NCBI GenBank assembly: GCA_947561395.2
Contig: OX387185.1
Location: 21,829,866-21,893,865 of the forward strand
DNA length: 64,000 nt
Direction: 5' to 3'
From: Buxus sempervirens
Taxonomy: Eukaryota; Streptophyta; Magnoliopsida; Buxales; Buxaceae
Made by a program: the position numbers and the translations under genes. A model generated the notes under the pieces. It made no database searches. It was given only the letters and a program-made list of their open reading frames with translations, and was not told where the DNA came from. Positions 35,996 to 48,426 of the stretch are shown one piece after another. How positions within the stretch are numbered: the stretch's first letter is position 1; each line of letters opens with the position of its first letter.

Positions 35996-36084
35996 TCAGA
36001 CAAGATCTGGATAATAGTAATCCTCCGGAGAATACTCAGCTATCTCTCCCTGGAAGTCTAAGAGATCCCCCTCTCGCGTATCAG
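35996..36084 (-). other. Putative conserved 3' exon in family 2 LTR (best copy)
   Basis: After CAG at 36087-36085, two bases complete a codon and 28 codons follow to TGA: DTREGDLLDFQGEIAEYS then PEDYYYPDLV. The sister LTR (50181-50093) differs at four bases, all third-position and silent. The element B LTR (16575-16660) encodes REGDL and PEDYYHPE with different codons: for R-E-G-D-L all five codons differ, and every change is silent. This is what selection on a protein leaves behind. The upstream segment 40796-40517 is open in the phase that would join it at the donor. Confidence 0.6.
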
Positions 36085-36909
36085 CTGAAAAAAATGGAAT
36101 AACAGTAGGGTGAGATATGAATATCTCAGTAGGTAACACATGCATGATTAAACAGTTAATATAAGTAAAGTAACAGTTCATGCACGATTAAGCAACATCG
36201 ACTAATCAGGCTCGCATAATCATTTATACTATTCATGAACACAAAACAGTTTGATAAACAGTTCTAGAAATGAACTTCAGCAAGTTTAATATGAGAATAC
36301 AATAGTCAAATCAGTAACATAGTTCACACATTGTCAGGATGTACTAAGCAGTCACATCCGACCCATATCTCAATCACACGCCTCCCGCATGTATACAATA
36401 ATAATACCAAGTGTTGTGATTTCAGTGTCATTATAGGACTCACAAAGATAGATAAACCTTTTGAGATGATTCTCAACCAATTGCTATACCACCGTGCGAC
36501 TTAGGAGCGATGCTACTAATGATACTCAAGCCCCATGCAGCGCAGCTTAGACAAGAGCCGTAGTCACCGACTTATTGCACACGTACCCATCAGAGTTGGC
36601 ATGTACCACCAGCATGCAGCACCAGAATCAATACATGGAGATGGTCGCTTATCCACATGTACAGGGAATCACCAGCGGCTCACCGGGGTGTCCCTCCAGA
36701 CATAAGACCTTCCCAGACAAACTAACTTGCAAAGGAAGCGCGTCGCATATAGGAGTAACTCAACCCAAATGACATATCCCTCAGCTATCTAGCTACGACT
36801 ATGGATCCATAACCAGCTATGCCCACTAGACTCCAAAATTCCCTAAAGTATCATATTTCTATAAGGGTTGGTGCCTAGCGGCATATAATGGTTATATCTG
36901 TACATTTAC

Positions 36910-39895
36910 TGTAACGCCCCCCGGAACCGGGTTACGTAGTAAAAACCGTAACTCGTTCCCCAAGGGTTACTTTTATACACAGGATCGCTATATCAGAGTA
37001 AGGAAAACATGAAATGGCAATAACATAATCAGAGTCAACTAAAATTTTCCCCAACTCACCTAAACCAAGCATAAACCCGCCTGTATCGTCCTCTCTGAGA
37101 TCTGAAAACAAAACAAAACAGAAGGAATGAGATACGACTATCTCAGCAAGTAGCAATGCATGCTCAAACATATTTAATTTAATTTCTAAAACATGCACGA
37201 TTAAAATATACTCAACGACTAACCACAAATAAATCGATTAATCCGACTAATCCGGAAAAACAATATCAAATCACATAATAAGGTGGGACTCGTGAAATTT
37301 GACCACTTTGTAAAGTTAAGTTCTAGCTCCAAACAGTTCCAGTCCGAGAACCTCTGCCAAATCTGATACCTCTGAAAACTGATTCCAATATATCGTCTCT
37401 TGGTGGAAATCACAAGACCTCACCCTCCTCAAGGGTGGAAACAGATATCAATCCAGTCTGAGAACCACTGTCGTAACTGCTACCAATAATAGACCTCACC
37501 CCCTCATGGGGTGGAAACGAAGCTGCTGCAGCACATCCCTCATGGAAGGCCTCTTTATATGGAGGAAACGCGTAAAATAAATCCCTCTTAGTTCGCAGCA
37601 CTTCCCTCATGGAAGGCCTCTCCGCATAAAGGAAACGCATGAAGGAAGCTAGACTTTAACCAAACAAAATAGACCGACTTCACTTACTAGCTAGATTATG
37701 GATCCATAACATGCTATGCCCTAAATAGCATACATAAAGACCAACAAGTACGACAAAAGCTTCGTTTCAAACCAAGAAGTATTTCGATGTGCAACACAAC
37801 ATATAACCGGGTGCGAATAAACATAATATGGTCACTCAGGACCAAAGCCTACTCCCTCATGGAGTTTTCGAAAGTACTTTCTCAAGCAACAATTTTTAAA
37901 GAATAAAATACATGCAGTTCTGATACCAACTTTCAATTAAGAATGCAGTAATTAAATAAATCAATCGGAAAACACTAAGAGTCTTCAAATCTGTCTCAGC
38001 AACATAAGTCTGATAAAATTCCATAAAATAGATATCATTTCATTTCAGGAATTTCAGAGGTTATACACATTACTAAGAAAAAATTAAACCAGCATTGGGA
38101 TTCCGATTAAACACAAAACAGTTCCTAGCTGAATATCTCATCATTTTTACTTTCATTGACAACCCAAGACCATAACCAGTGATTTATTAAAACAGCATAG
38201 ACAATTTAATATTCAAGTCATGACAGAAATTCAGCTAAGACAATGAGATTAGGATCAGCTCCAGGATTTTCCGAATAACCAATTCTTTTAGTGCATAAAT
38301 TCAGATTTGCTAAGTTGCTAGTAATTGATTCCCAACATAAATTAAACCTTACTTTTTATTATCATATTGATCCCCATAGTTTCCCAACAGCTCTTGAAAA
38401 TTTCAAATGAAATGATAAAATGAGTTTAACACCAGAAATAGACTCAAAGAATCTCAACTATATGCTGCAGAAAATTTAGAACCTGCTTTTAGTATTTTTC
38501 CTCTCAACAATTCTCTTAGTTCATGGTGTTAATTGAGCTTCCACAAGATTCTAATAGTCTTAGATCCTAAATAGAACTTAAATGAACCTATTTGAACAGG
38601 TTTTAGAGGCTAAAGTTTTATTTATAAACAAATAATAAATCAGCCACACATAGTATTAGAATTTGGATCTGGTGCTGACCCGGAGAGGTTGGCCCCAAGT
38701 CAAAATCTCTTAGCACCAGGTATAAATGGGAGTCTGGTGCTAACCTGGAGAGGTTGGCCCCAGATTAGTTTCCCTAGCGCCAAATAACTTTTGAGTCTGG
38801 TGCTAACCTCTTTGAGGCTAGCGCCAGATACTAAAGGTTGGCACCAGGTTAGCTCTCTTACAAAATAATCGCACTTCCTTCCTTAACTCAAGCACTTTAA
38901 CACTACAACCAATCTCCACCTCTCCAAACCCTTTTAACCTCTTAACAATTGTCCGAAAACACAATTAAACCACCTCTAAAATACTATAACTAAGCTCAAA
39001 CTGAATCATAAAATATACGTACTTTTCATGAACAGAAAACATCATTCGTTCAAATCAATTCTACCTTGTTCAAATAATAGAAGAACAATACAAAAACATG
39101 CTATTTTAAAGATGCTACTTGCCTTAGGTTTGCTGAAAACCAACTCCACAGAGAACACTGCTTATCAGAATTTTTCAACATCTAATGAACCACCGATGAA
39201 CAGAAATTTCTGCAGAAAATTTCTAAATCTTAGATCCTAATTCCTCCTTCTTATTTCTACTAACAAACAGATAGAAATGAACCCAAAATAACCTATTTCG
39301 AACATGGATTAGACTTACCCGATTAAAAGCTGGACTTTGAACGACTTGTGCTCCAACTGAACACAACTCTTCTGACGAACAAGAATCTCTCTTCACTCCC
39401 AATCCTCTAGATCAAAACTTAGTTTCAATGAATGGTTTAACCCTCCTCAGATCTAACCCCTGCCGTTTCTGTTTTCTCCCAACAGTGAACCGAAATCTGA
39501 TCTAAACGCTCGAAGACAAAACGGTTTTATGTTACAAAACTCTTGATTTCCTTTTTGATCCTGTGTAGTGCTCCACCACCATAACACCTACACCAACAGC
39601 CCATCGATCCTTGGTAAATTACTCTATTCATCATCATATATAATTTATTATTATTCATTCATTTCCATCTCCTTAAACTTTTCTCCTAATATAATATTAT
39701 TTCATATTGAAGTTAATATATATAACACCACTTACTATTAGCTTCTATAATTAATAATTTCAGAAATCCCCAAAATGCCTTTGCATGGCTTCCACCCTAA
39801 CACGAGATCGCCCCCACTTTATTTTATTTTTAATAATATTAGCAAATTCCTTATATTAGGCTAACCAACAATCCGGGGTCTTACATTTACTTCAA
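36910..39895 (-). mobile_element. Solo LTR, family 3, TSD TTTAC
   Basis: A 2986-bp minus-strand LTR (plus-strand ends TGTAACGCCCCCC and CGGGGTCTTACA), flanked by TTTAC at 36905-36909 and 39896-39900, inside LTR 35627-40943. Carries hairpin GAGATA-GTCG-TATCTC near 37140, acceptor TTTTCAG at 37104-37102 followed by LREDDTGGF, a CCTCACCCCCTCATGGGGTGG-type hairpin array cut into units (37415-37635), a GGTTGGC/CTGGTGCTAACC repeat block (38670-38850) and a GC-type donor-like AAG/GCAAGTAGCA at 39123. Confidence 0.95.
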
Positions 39896-40948
39896 TATTT
39901 GTTCATCTGAATTCTGAATTCTCTTTAGAATGTATTCTGATTTAGAATGTCATTTAGAGGTGTTTTGATAATCAAAGTGTAGTTAGGCTTTTCCCAAAAT
40001 CACATTTCTCAATTACCTTTGAAACTTGGCAACTAATGTCCTAAATATCTCCCTAATTTATTTTTTTGTAAAACAGGGATTTAGGTAGTTTATTTTGGTC
40101 TTAAAGTACCTTAATTAATCATTAAAATTGTCTAAAAATAATTTAGAATTGAATTAGGTTCGAAATTATGAAAATCTGAATTTTCTGCTTAGAGCGCCTA
40201 GGATCGCTCAGGATCGCCCTGGCGGTCACAGGTCGGCGGTAGTGCAAATTCGAGCGCCCGCGGTCCGTCTTCTCGCGGTCTGCGGCGTCCTAATTTTTTT
40301 AACCAGCGCCGATGATCGCCGAGAACAGTCGAGGTCGGCGGTCATACAAAATCGAGCAGAAACAGTTCTAAATCATGATTTTTCTCGTCTAAACTCATTC
40401 TAATGTATTTAAAACATGCTTATCTAGCTAAATACACCAATACATATAATAGAAACATGCGTTTGCGAGTAAACGAAAGAAAATCCGATTTCTGAAAGCA
40501 AAACAGTGTCACCTACCTCGTATACGCGCGTTCCTCTTCTTCTCTTCTGAACAGCAACCCTCAAATCTCCCTACGGTTGCAATGCAACACTCCGAGCAAG
40601 GTAATCTGGTCTTCCTCCCTCCTTCTCCTTCTTCTCTTCTCGGTCGTTCAACGCTCGTCGTTTGCGGCTGAGTAATACGAGCGACAATACGATTTAGGTT
40701 ATTTAATACATATATATACCCCCTGATCCCATGCATCTCCCATGCAAACTCTCCTATACACCTCGCCCAATTAGAATACATACCTCGATATCTCAAGATC
40801 GGACGGTCAGATCTGCATCTAATTCTGGATCTCCGCTAAACTGATCACCCCCTACAATAATAAAATATTCCCATCAATCATAACCCTCAGTAATATTATT
40901 TACTAATTTAATTTATTATTTAAGGAAAATTCGCAGTTTTACAGTTCT

Positions 40949-42172
40949 TGCAATCAAGGAAAGCAAATCAAAGCCACACACAAGAAAACCAACATTGTAG
41001 GAACCTCTAGACCATTAGAACTGATTCATATGGACTTGATGGGACCTACTAAGACTGAAAGTCTTGGAGGAAAGAGGTATATCTTTGTTGCTGTAGATGA
41101 CTACAGTAGATACACCTGGGTAAATTTTCTAAGAGAAAAATCTGAATGTTTTGATTGCTTTAAACAATTGTGCTGTCAAATTCAAGTTGAAAAGAACTTG
41201 CAAATAGAGAGGATTGTTAGAATAAGATCTGATCATGGGACAGAATTTGAAAATCAGATGTTTTCCAAATTCTGTGAAGAACAAGGAATTAAACATTAAT
41301 TTTCTACTCCTAAGACTCCACAACAAAATGGAGTTGTGGAAAGGAAAAACAGAGTTTTGCAAGAAATGGCTAGAACCATGATGATAGCCAAGAAAGTGTC
41401 AACAAAATTCTGGGCTGAAGCTATAAATACTGACTGTTATATAAGTAACAGAGTATATGTCAGATCTGGGTGGAAACAAACTCCTTATGAAATTTCGAAA
41501 GGAAAACAGCCAAACTTGAAATATTTTAGAGTTTTTGGAAGTAAATGCTATATCTTAAGGGACAGAGAAAATCTAGGAAAATTTGATTCTAGAAGTGATG
41601 AAGGAATCTTTCTAGGATATTCTTCTTCTAGTAGAGCATACAGAGTTTTTAACTTGCAAAAATCTGTTGTAATGGAGTCTATTAATGTGTTAATAGATGA
41701 TGAAGGAATTGACTGTGAATTTTTGCAGGTTGTAGATGAAGAAGATGAAATCAGAGATGCTTCCTCAAGCAATGAAGTTGTTCCTCTGACAAAAACTCTC
41801 AAAGATCACCCAACTGAGCAAATTGTTGGAAATATTTCAGATGGTGTAAGAACAAGACATCAATTACATAATGAGGTAAGATTTTCTTCTTATCTATCTC
41901 AATTTGAGCCAAAATCTTATAAAGATGCCTTGTTGGTGAATCTTGGTTAAATGCTATGCATGAAGAACTAAACCAATTTACTAGAAATAATGTATGGGAA
42001 TTGGTTGAAAGACCCTCAGATCTGAATGTGATAGGAACCAAATGGATTTTTAAGAAGAAATCTGATGAGAATGGGATTGTAACCAGAAATAAAGCTAGGC
42101 TTGTTGCTCAGGGATACACCAAAGTAGAAGGAATAGATTTTGATGAAACCTTTGCTCCTGTAGCTAGGTTAG
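40949..42172 (+). pseudogene. Copia pol, integrase core to N-terminal RT
   Basis: Picks up within the integrase zinc motif. The DDE core is complete by residue: Asp in HMDLMG (41030), Asp in RSDHGTEFEN, Glu in NGVVERKNR (41331), but a TAA at 41297 breaks the frame just before it. 41336-41950 holds the C-terminal integrase region (FGSKCYILRD, GIFLGYSSSS). A frameshift near 41930 separates it from RT, which begins MHEELNQF and runs through [19 protein letters not shown] and [10 protein letters not shown]. Cut after 42172 by an LTR; it resumes at 55097. Confidence 0.9.
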
Positions 42173-44228
42173 TGTAACGCCCCGGATCCGTGTTGTTCAA
42201 TAAAGATATAACACGTCTCACAGAGGTTAGGCAAGGATCGATAATTAAATATGATCACTGGATAATCATCTAACAATAACCTGTCAGAGTGCACAATTTG
42301 ATTCATCCAAGAAATGTAACGTTTTGACTTAACTAGAAACATATGGTTCAACCCCCAAGTAGACTTTAATACACCTCAAATATTCAAAGTACTCAAATTC
42401 GAAACAAGGTAACCTACAAGTCTAAGGAAGGTAATAGTAATCTTCCTCCCTATAAGCCTCAGCAGGATCTACCCCAGTAGTCGCCTCACCACGAGTATCT
42501 GAAAATCACAACAAAACAACATAGTGAGATACGAATATCTCAGCGAGTAGCACATGCATGCAGAAATAGTTAATCCCAGTTCAAAGCTATGCATCGATAA
42601 ACGTTCCGTACGATTAAACAACTCATATCAGAATCAAGTTCAAACCAAAACCCATCTCATCGGTCAAATCACATCTCAGTTAAGTACAATAACACATCGA
42701 TCGGTCAATGTCATGACTATCGTTTAGTTGATAAATTAAACATGCCAAGTAGACACTCCACACCTCCATGTACACAGTTCCGGCCTACTCAGGGTTTCGT
42801 CATCCAATGCAGGCCTACTCCGCGGGTTTCTGCATTGACAACCAGGCCTACTCAGGGTTTCTGGCTGCTCTACACCGGTTGTGGCAACACACAAGGCCAT
42901 GCAATTCCAACAACCAACAAATAACATTACATTACTAAGCTTAGACTCTGGATTTAGGACAAGCTAGACCAAAACAGTAAAACATCGTATAATCTCAATT
43001 TCACATTTAAAGTAAAAACCATTCATTCCACATCATGTGTATCTCATCATAGTTCATCACCTGTCCCTCTGGACCAAACAGTATCTCAATACTTTCAGTA
43101 TTTCTCATTTCCACAAACCATGCCATTTGAATACAAAACACAGTTATTTATAACAAGACAATACATTTCAGCATTTCCCAAAACAAATGAAAACCAGAAG
43201 TCAATAATTTCTCAATTAGAACAGTGTATAACTTCGAGGAGAAAACTACTAAGAACTCCTAGGGTTTTGGTATCCAGCGCAATCATATATAAAATAACCT
43301 AACTCATCCTTAGAAGCCTTTAAGAAGTTGCCACTAGAATTCTCCTAGTAAGTAAATAAGAAATGTAGGTTCCAAGGTTACCAACAAATGATTTGTGAAG
43401 TGATATAAACCCCAAGACATCAAAATCCCCCCTTGGTTCAGTCGAAAATCAAGTTCGGCAAGTATAATTGGGTATGCACTCACTTCCTGAAGTGAGCGCC
43501 AGGTGAGCGCCAGTCGGTGGATAGAAAAATAGGTGGAAAAGGACCTTGCGCTCACTCGACGCTAAGTGAGCGCGAGCTGAGCGGGAGAAAGGCGCGGGCT
43601 AGGCGCGAGAAAAGTGCACCGATTTCAAGTAGGCGCGAGCTGAGCGCCAGGTAGGCGCGAGCTCGGCGCCAGATCGAATTTCCTAGGCGCCTACTTCCCG
43701 AAGTGGGCGCAAGTGGGCGCCAAGTGGGCGGATACCCACTGCGAATTTCGAGATCTCCAACTCTGGCTGGTTTCTTTAGGTCTGTTATTGCTCCATTTCA
43801 CTCGTAATGCTCCCAGAAGACTTCCCAACCCATTTTGGATTTAATCTAAACAACTTTAATTTCACATTAATTTTTCAATCTTCGTTCGTAACTCGCGGTA
43901 TTCCAAAAAAACACAGAACTCACAATACGATCACAATACGACCATGAATTTCAAAATACATTTCGAATAAACTAAAACCTCGGTTCTAAATCAGTGCTAC
44001 TCACATGTATGCGCTTAATCCCAGAACAACAGTTTCTTCCCCAATCGGCCGATCGCGAATTTCCTGCTGCCCGCGCGAATGAAAATATAGCCGAACGAAT
44101 CCTCTCGACCAGAGAGAAATAACCCACTGAACTTCAACTCCAAAATCCTTCTGTAAGCACCTCATTTTTGTGCTCCCAGAAAAACCAAAAATACAAACCC
44201 TGGACAGAAAGTCAAACCCTAAGGGGTG

Positions 44229-44640
44229 AAAAGTTGACTTTTTGATCAAGTGAAAATTGGCCATCTAGCTTTATGCCATTGGGTAGAGAATCTCGACACG
44301 GTTCCAACGCAACTCAGTTTGCAGGAATCAGGGTCCGGATGAAGGTTCTGCGGGCGGTCAAACCTTAGCAGAGCCAAAGTTGACTTTCTGCTAAAATCCG
44401 ATCCAGAGGCCTACCTCTAGGTCATTGGATAGAGAATCTTGACACGGTTCCAACGCAACTGAGTTTGCAGGAATCGGGGTCCGGATGAAGGTTTTGCGGG
44501 CGGTCAAACCTGAGCAGAGCCAAAGTTGACTTTCTGCTAAAATCCGATCCGGAGGCCTACCCCTAGGTCATGGGATAGAGGGCGCCGATGCGATTCTAAC
44601 GCAACAAAGTTTGCCTAGATCGGAGCTCGGATGACGGAAA
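44229..44640 (+). repeat. Three tandem repeats of about 147 bp
   Basis: Repeat landmarks GACACGGTTCCAACGCAAC at 44295 and 44443 and a diverged third near 44586; each unit also has AGTTGACTTTCTGCT and GGGTCCGGATGAAGG. Located upstream of the TATA box at 44969, so an enhancer role is possible. Confidence 0.85.
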
Positions 44641-45695
44641 TAAGAGCTAAGGAAATTCCCGAGCAGCAAAACCGGCAATCTGCGCACGTGGCAAAAAGCT
44701 ACACACGTGGCGAGTTGCGCAGGAAAATATCTAAGGGATCAAATCCGTAAATATCCAAACATTCAAAATATCCCAGGGACTAAATCTGTAAAAATCCGAG
44801 AATATCGGATTGAATTGAAAATTGCCAGGGACTAAATCTTAATTTCCGGATTTTTAGACAAAACCGCGGCCGCATTAAATGTTTGGCAATGATTTTGTCG
44901 CTCGCGCCGAGCGACAGCAGGTAGGCGCGAGCTGGGCGCCAAAGTCGGCGGATACCCCTTTCTCCTTCTATAAAAGCCGCATCAGCCTTCATTTGCGGGG
45001 GTTCGACCTTCTTGTGGTTGGAGATTTTTCGGCCGGGCATTTTTCAGGGTTGCCTTTTTTTTTTTCGGCATTCTTTGTTCGGCTTTTGAAAACCCCGTTC
45101 CTCTCTTCCTCTTCTTCCTCATCAAACCCGAAGGAGACCTCGCTATGGGTGTGGAGAGTAACTGCTCCGACAACCATTTGTGCTTCAAGGAGGCGCTTCC
45201 CCCCCCCCCCCCCTCTAGGGTCTCGAAACATTCAAGGTAATGTTCTCTCTTGTATTATTTACACAGCATATCTAAGATTAGATTCATTTGGCCATGTTTA
45301 GAAAGATAAGTCTCTCCCGGGTCTGGTCTTTTGCCTGCTTCAGATTCATTTTGCCTGTTTGCTTTTGTTATTGGTTTTATTTTAAAGGAGTGTGTTCTTG
45401 CGAAGATCTAATGTATCCCGATAAAGCCCCCCTGTTCCCTTCTTCCTTATTCGGTTTCTGTTAATTCATGGTGTTGTTAGTGTTTGTTTCCGGATTTTAT
45501 TATGTTCTGTTAGTGTTTTGTTCCGGATTTGGGGTTCCGAAGAGATTTGAGTCCGGATGTTGAAGTCAAGTTGTGTCCAAAGGCCTCTTGGGAGTCTGGG
45601 GAACGCCAGGGAGGGAGTACAGAGCTTAAAAATCAGCTAAAAATGGAGTTCGAAAAAAAAACCGAGAGCATCGAGTGTCCGCCGAGTTCGCGCGA

Positions 45696-48426
45696 TGTAA
45701 GACCCCAGTTTTGAGTAGAAAAAAAAATAATAATAATAAAATAATAAAAAATATATATATATATATAATAGTAGATAAAATAAAATATATGCGAAAGTAT
45801 GAACACATGGATTTATGGGCAGGCTTAATCAAAATTTATTTATTGTTGGAGATTTGTGATCATTAGTTGTCAAAGAGAATAAGCTTAAGTGGATGCGGGA
45901 AAATGTAGGGTTTTCAGTGGGCGAGCATGCACAGGATCAAGGCTTTTAAAAAGTTGTCGTGCGGCCATACGTATGCGAGCGTGTGGAAGGTATATATATA
46001 TACTAAAGGGGAAATTAGGGTTTTGGGTTTTCGAATGCTCGCATCGTATTTTTGTAACTGAGCGATTTCGGCTCGAGTGGCGACTAGGGTTTCTGCTCGT
46101 GAAGAACAAGAATCGCAAGGGCTAAAAGAAGGGTTTTGGAGCTGAAGTTCAGTGGGTTATTTCTCTCTGCTCGAGAAGATTTGTTTCGGTAGATTTTTCA
46201 TTCGCGTGCGTGGCCGGAGAAGTGATCGGCCGAGGTTTTACCATTCGGGAATAAGCGCATTCATGTGAGTAGCACTGATTTACAACTGGGTTTTGTATTT
46301 GAAGTTTTCGTGAGCTTATTCTGATGCATGGTTTATATATTAAGTGATAGTATGAGTTTTCTGGTTTTTCTGGTTTTCGGGAAATGACATGAACAGAGTC
46401 TCCGACTGAATTTTATCTTTAAAAATAAAAGTGTTTAGATTAATTCCAAATATGGTTGGGAAGTCTTCTGGGAGTATTAGGAGTGTATTGGAGCAATTAC
46501 AGACCTAAACCAACCGGCCAGACTTGTAGATCTTGGAATAACAGAGAAACAAAATCACAGGGGGTATCCGCCCACCTCGCGCTCACCGGCGCTCACCTCA
46601 GAGGTAGGCGCCCCGTTAAACACGACCCACCGCCGAGCTCGCGCCCGGCTGGCGCTCAGCTCGCGCTCAGCAGAAAACTATGCGCTCATCTCGCGAGAAT
46701 CTCGCGCCCACCTCACGCCCATCTCGCGCTCGGCTCACGCTCACCTAGCGTCGAGTGAGCGGTAAGTCGTTTTTACCCCATTTCTTCACCGCCGACCGGC
46801 GCTCACCTCGCGCCCACCTCAGGAAGTGAGCGGCAGACCTATTTTGCTTACTGAATTGGAGATTTGATTTAACTAAGGGTATTTGGGTTACTTGAGGAGT
46901 AAACCACTTCACTATTCACTTGTTTGGGAATCCTGGGAATCTATTTTGCCTAGGAAACTATTAGAGGAAAATTTAGTGAACTTCTTAAAAGCTTTCAAGT
47001 TGAGTTTAGGTTATTTATGAATGTTATGCCAGATACCAAACCACCAAGAGTTACTAGTTACATTTCCTCTGTTTTATACACTGTTTTGATTGAGGAGTTA
47101 TTCTATTCTGGTTTCACTGGTTTGGAAACTTTAAATGTATTGTAAAGATTTCCTTGGTATGAATGAATTGAGTTTTGCTTTCATATGACTTGTGTTACGG
47201 AAATGAGAAAAAACTGAATGTACTTGAGGTACTGCTTGGTCCAGAGGGACAGGTGATGAATTGTGATGAGTTTTACATGATGTGGAATGAATGGTTTTTC
47301 TTTGATATTGGTATTGAGATTATACGATGTTTTACTGTTTTGGTCTAGCTTGTCCTGGATCCAGATGTTTAAGCTTAGTAATGTGATGTTATTGTTGGTT
47401 GTTGGAATTGCATGGCCTTGTGTGTTGCCACGACCGGTGTAGAGCAGCCAGAAACCCTGAGTAGGCCTGGTTGTCAAATGCAGAAACCCAGGGAGTAGGC
47501 CTGCATTGGATGACGAAACCCTGAGTAGGCCGTACCCTGAGTAGGCCGGAACTGTGTACATGGAGGTGTGGAGTGTCTACTTGGCATGTTTAATTTATCA
47601 ACTGAACAATAGTCATGACATTGACCAATGTTGGTATTTGATTTTGCTTGACGTGATATGTTTTATTCGCTGGTTTGTTGGTATTTATGGTTCATGGAAT
47701 ATTGTTTACCGATTATTGTGTATTGTACCTCCCGCCGGTGTAGAGCAGCCAGGAACCCTGAGTAGGCCTGGTTGTCAATGCAGAAACCTGGGGAGTAGGC
47801 CTGCATTGGATGACGCAGTCATTTCAATATCCAAAACCCTGAGTAGGCCGGATATACATTTGGAGGCGTGGGCATGGTTATGTGAAGACTTTGTGTTATA
47901 TGATATTGGTATATCTGGAATTATATCTTGAGATACGAAATTATGGTTAATTGCTATGTTGTTGTCAGTTAATCTTTATTTTATTGAATTCTTCGGGATT
48001 GGAAACGGATTGTTATTGTTTGACTTACCTGATGGTTTTCCGCACTGATATGAATTGGATTATTGAAGTTTAGTCGGATTATTCGGAATATGCGTATTAT
48101 CATCATTGTACATGGTTATAATCGTGGCATGTTTTAGAACCGAAATAAATGTATTTGTGCATGCATGTGCTGCTCACTGGGATATTCATATCTCATTCCG
48201 TATTGTTTTGTTTTGTTTTCAGCTGCTCCTGGAGAGGACGATACTTGCGGGTAGTTACTTGGTCATGTGAGTTTATTTTCGTTTGGGATTATTTTAGCGC
48301 ACTCTGTTATATAGTTATTGTTGTATTCATGTTTTCCTTCACTCTGATATTGCGATCCTGTGTTTTATAATAACCTCTGGAGGCAAGTTACGGGTTTTTC
48401 ATGTGACTCGGATCCGGGGCGTTACA
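45696..48426 (+). mobile_element. Solo LTR, family 1 variant, TSD CGCGA
   Basis: A 2731-bp plus-strand LTR, TGTAAGACCCCAG to GATCCGGGGCGTTACA, flanked by CGCGA at 45691-45695 and 48427-48431. Longer than other family 1 copies because the GAAACCCTGAGTAGGCC segment occurs twice (47450-47550 and 47740-47860). Hairpin GGGATA-TTCA-TATCTC near 48179 and acceptor TTTTCAG at 48222, followed by a short, probably truncated frame (PGEDDTCG-stop). Confidence 0.95.

Larger units (their letters stand above)
35627..40943 (-). mobile_element. Solo LTR in copia integrase, family 2, TSD GTTCA/GTTCT
   Basis: Minus-strand LTR (plus-strand ends TGTAACGCCCCGAACCC and TCGCAGTTTTACA). Flanks GTTCA (35622-35626) and GTTCT (40944-40948) match at four of five bases; the host reads Gly-Ser-Cys across the joint either way. 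Subtracting nested 36910-39895 leaves about 2.33 kb, like its sister 49720-52077. In element orientation: TATATATA at about 40718, donor-like CGAG/GTAGGTGAC at 40517, GCG-rich block 40330-40195, hairpin near 36120 and acceptor TTTTTTCAG at 36087-36085 leading to the clearest of the short frames. Confidence 0.92.

Noticed and set aside
35996-36181. Unspliced frame starting ATG before the hairpin and running into the DTREGDL frame
   Set aside because: The join depends on the length of an A-run before the acceptor; in the sister LTR 49720-52077 the unspliced reading hits a stop, so the conserved part is only what follows the CAG.
37915-37935. TTCTGATACCAAC, resembling a primer-binding site
   Set aside because: Lies in the middle of solo LTR 36910-39895 with no LTR edge or internal region next to it; chance match or an old remnant.
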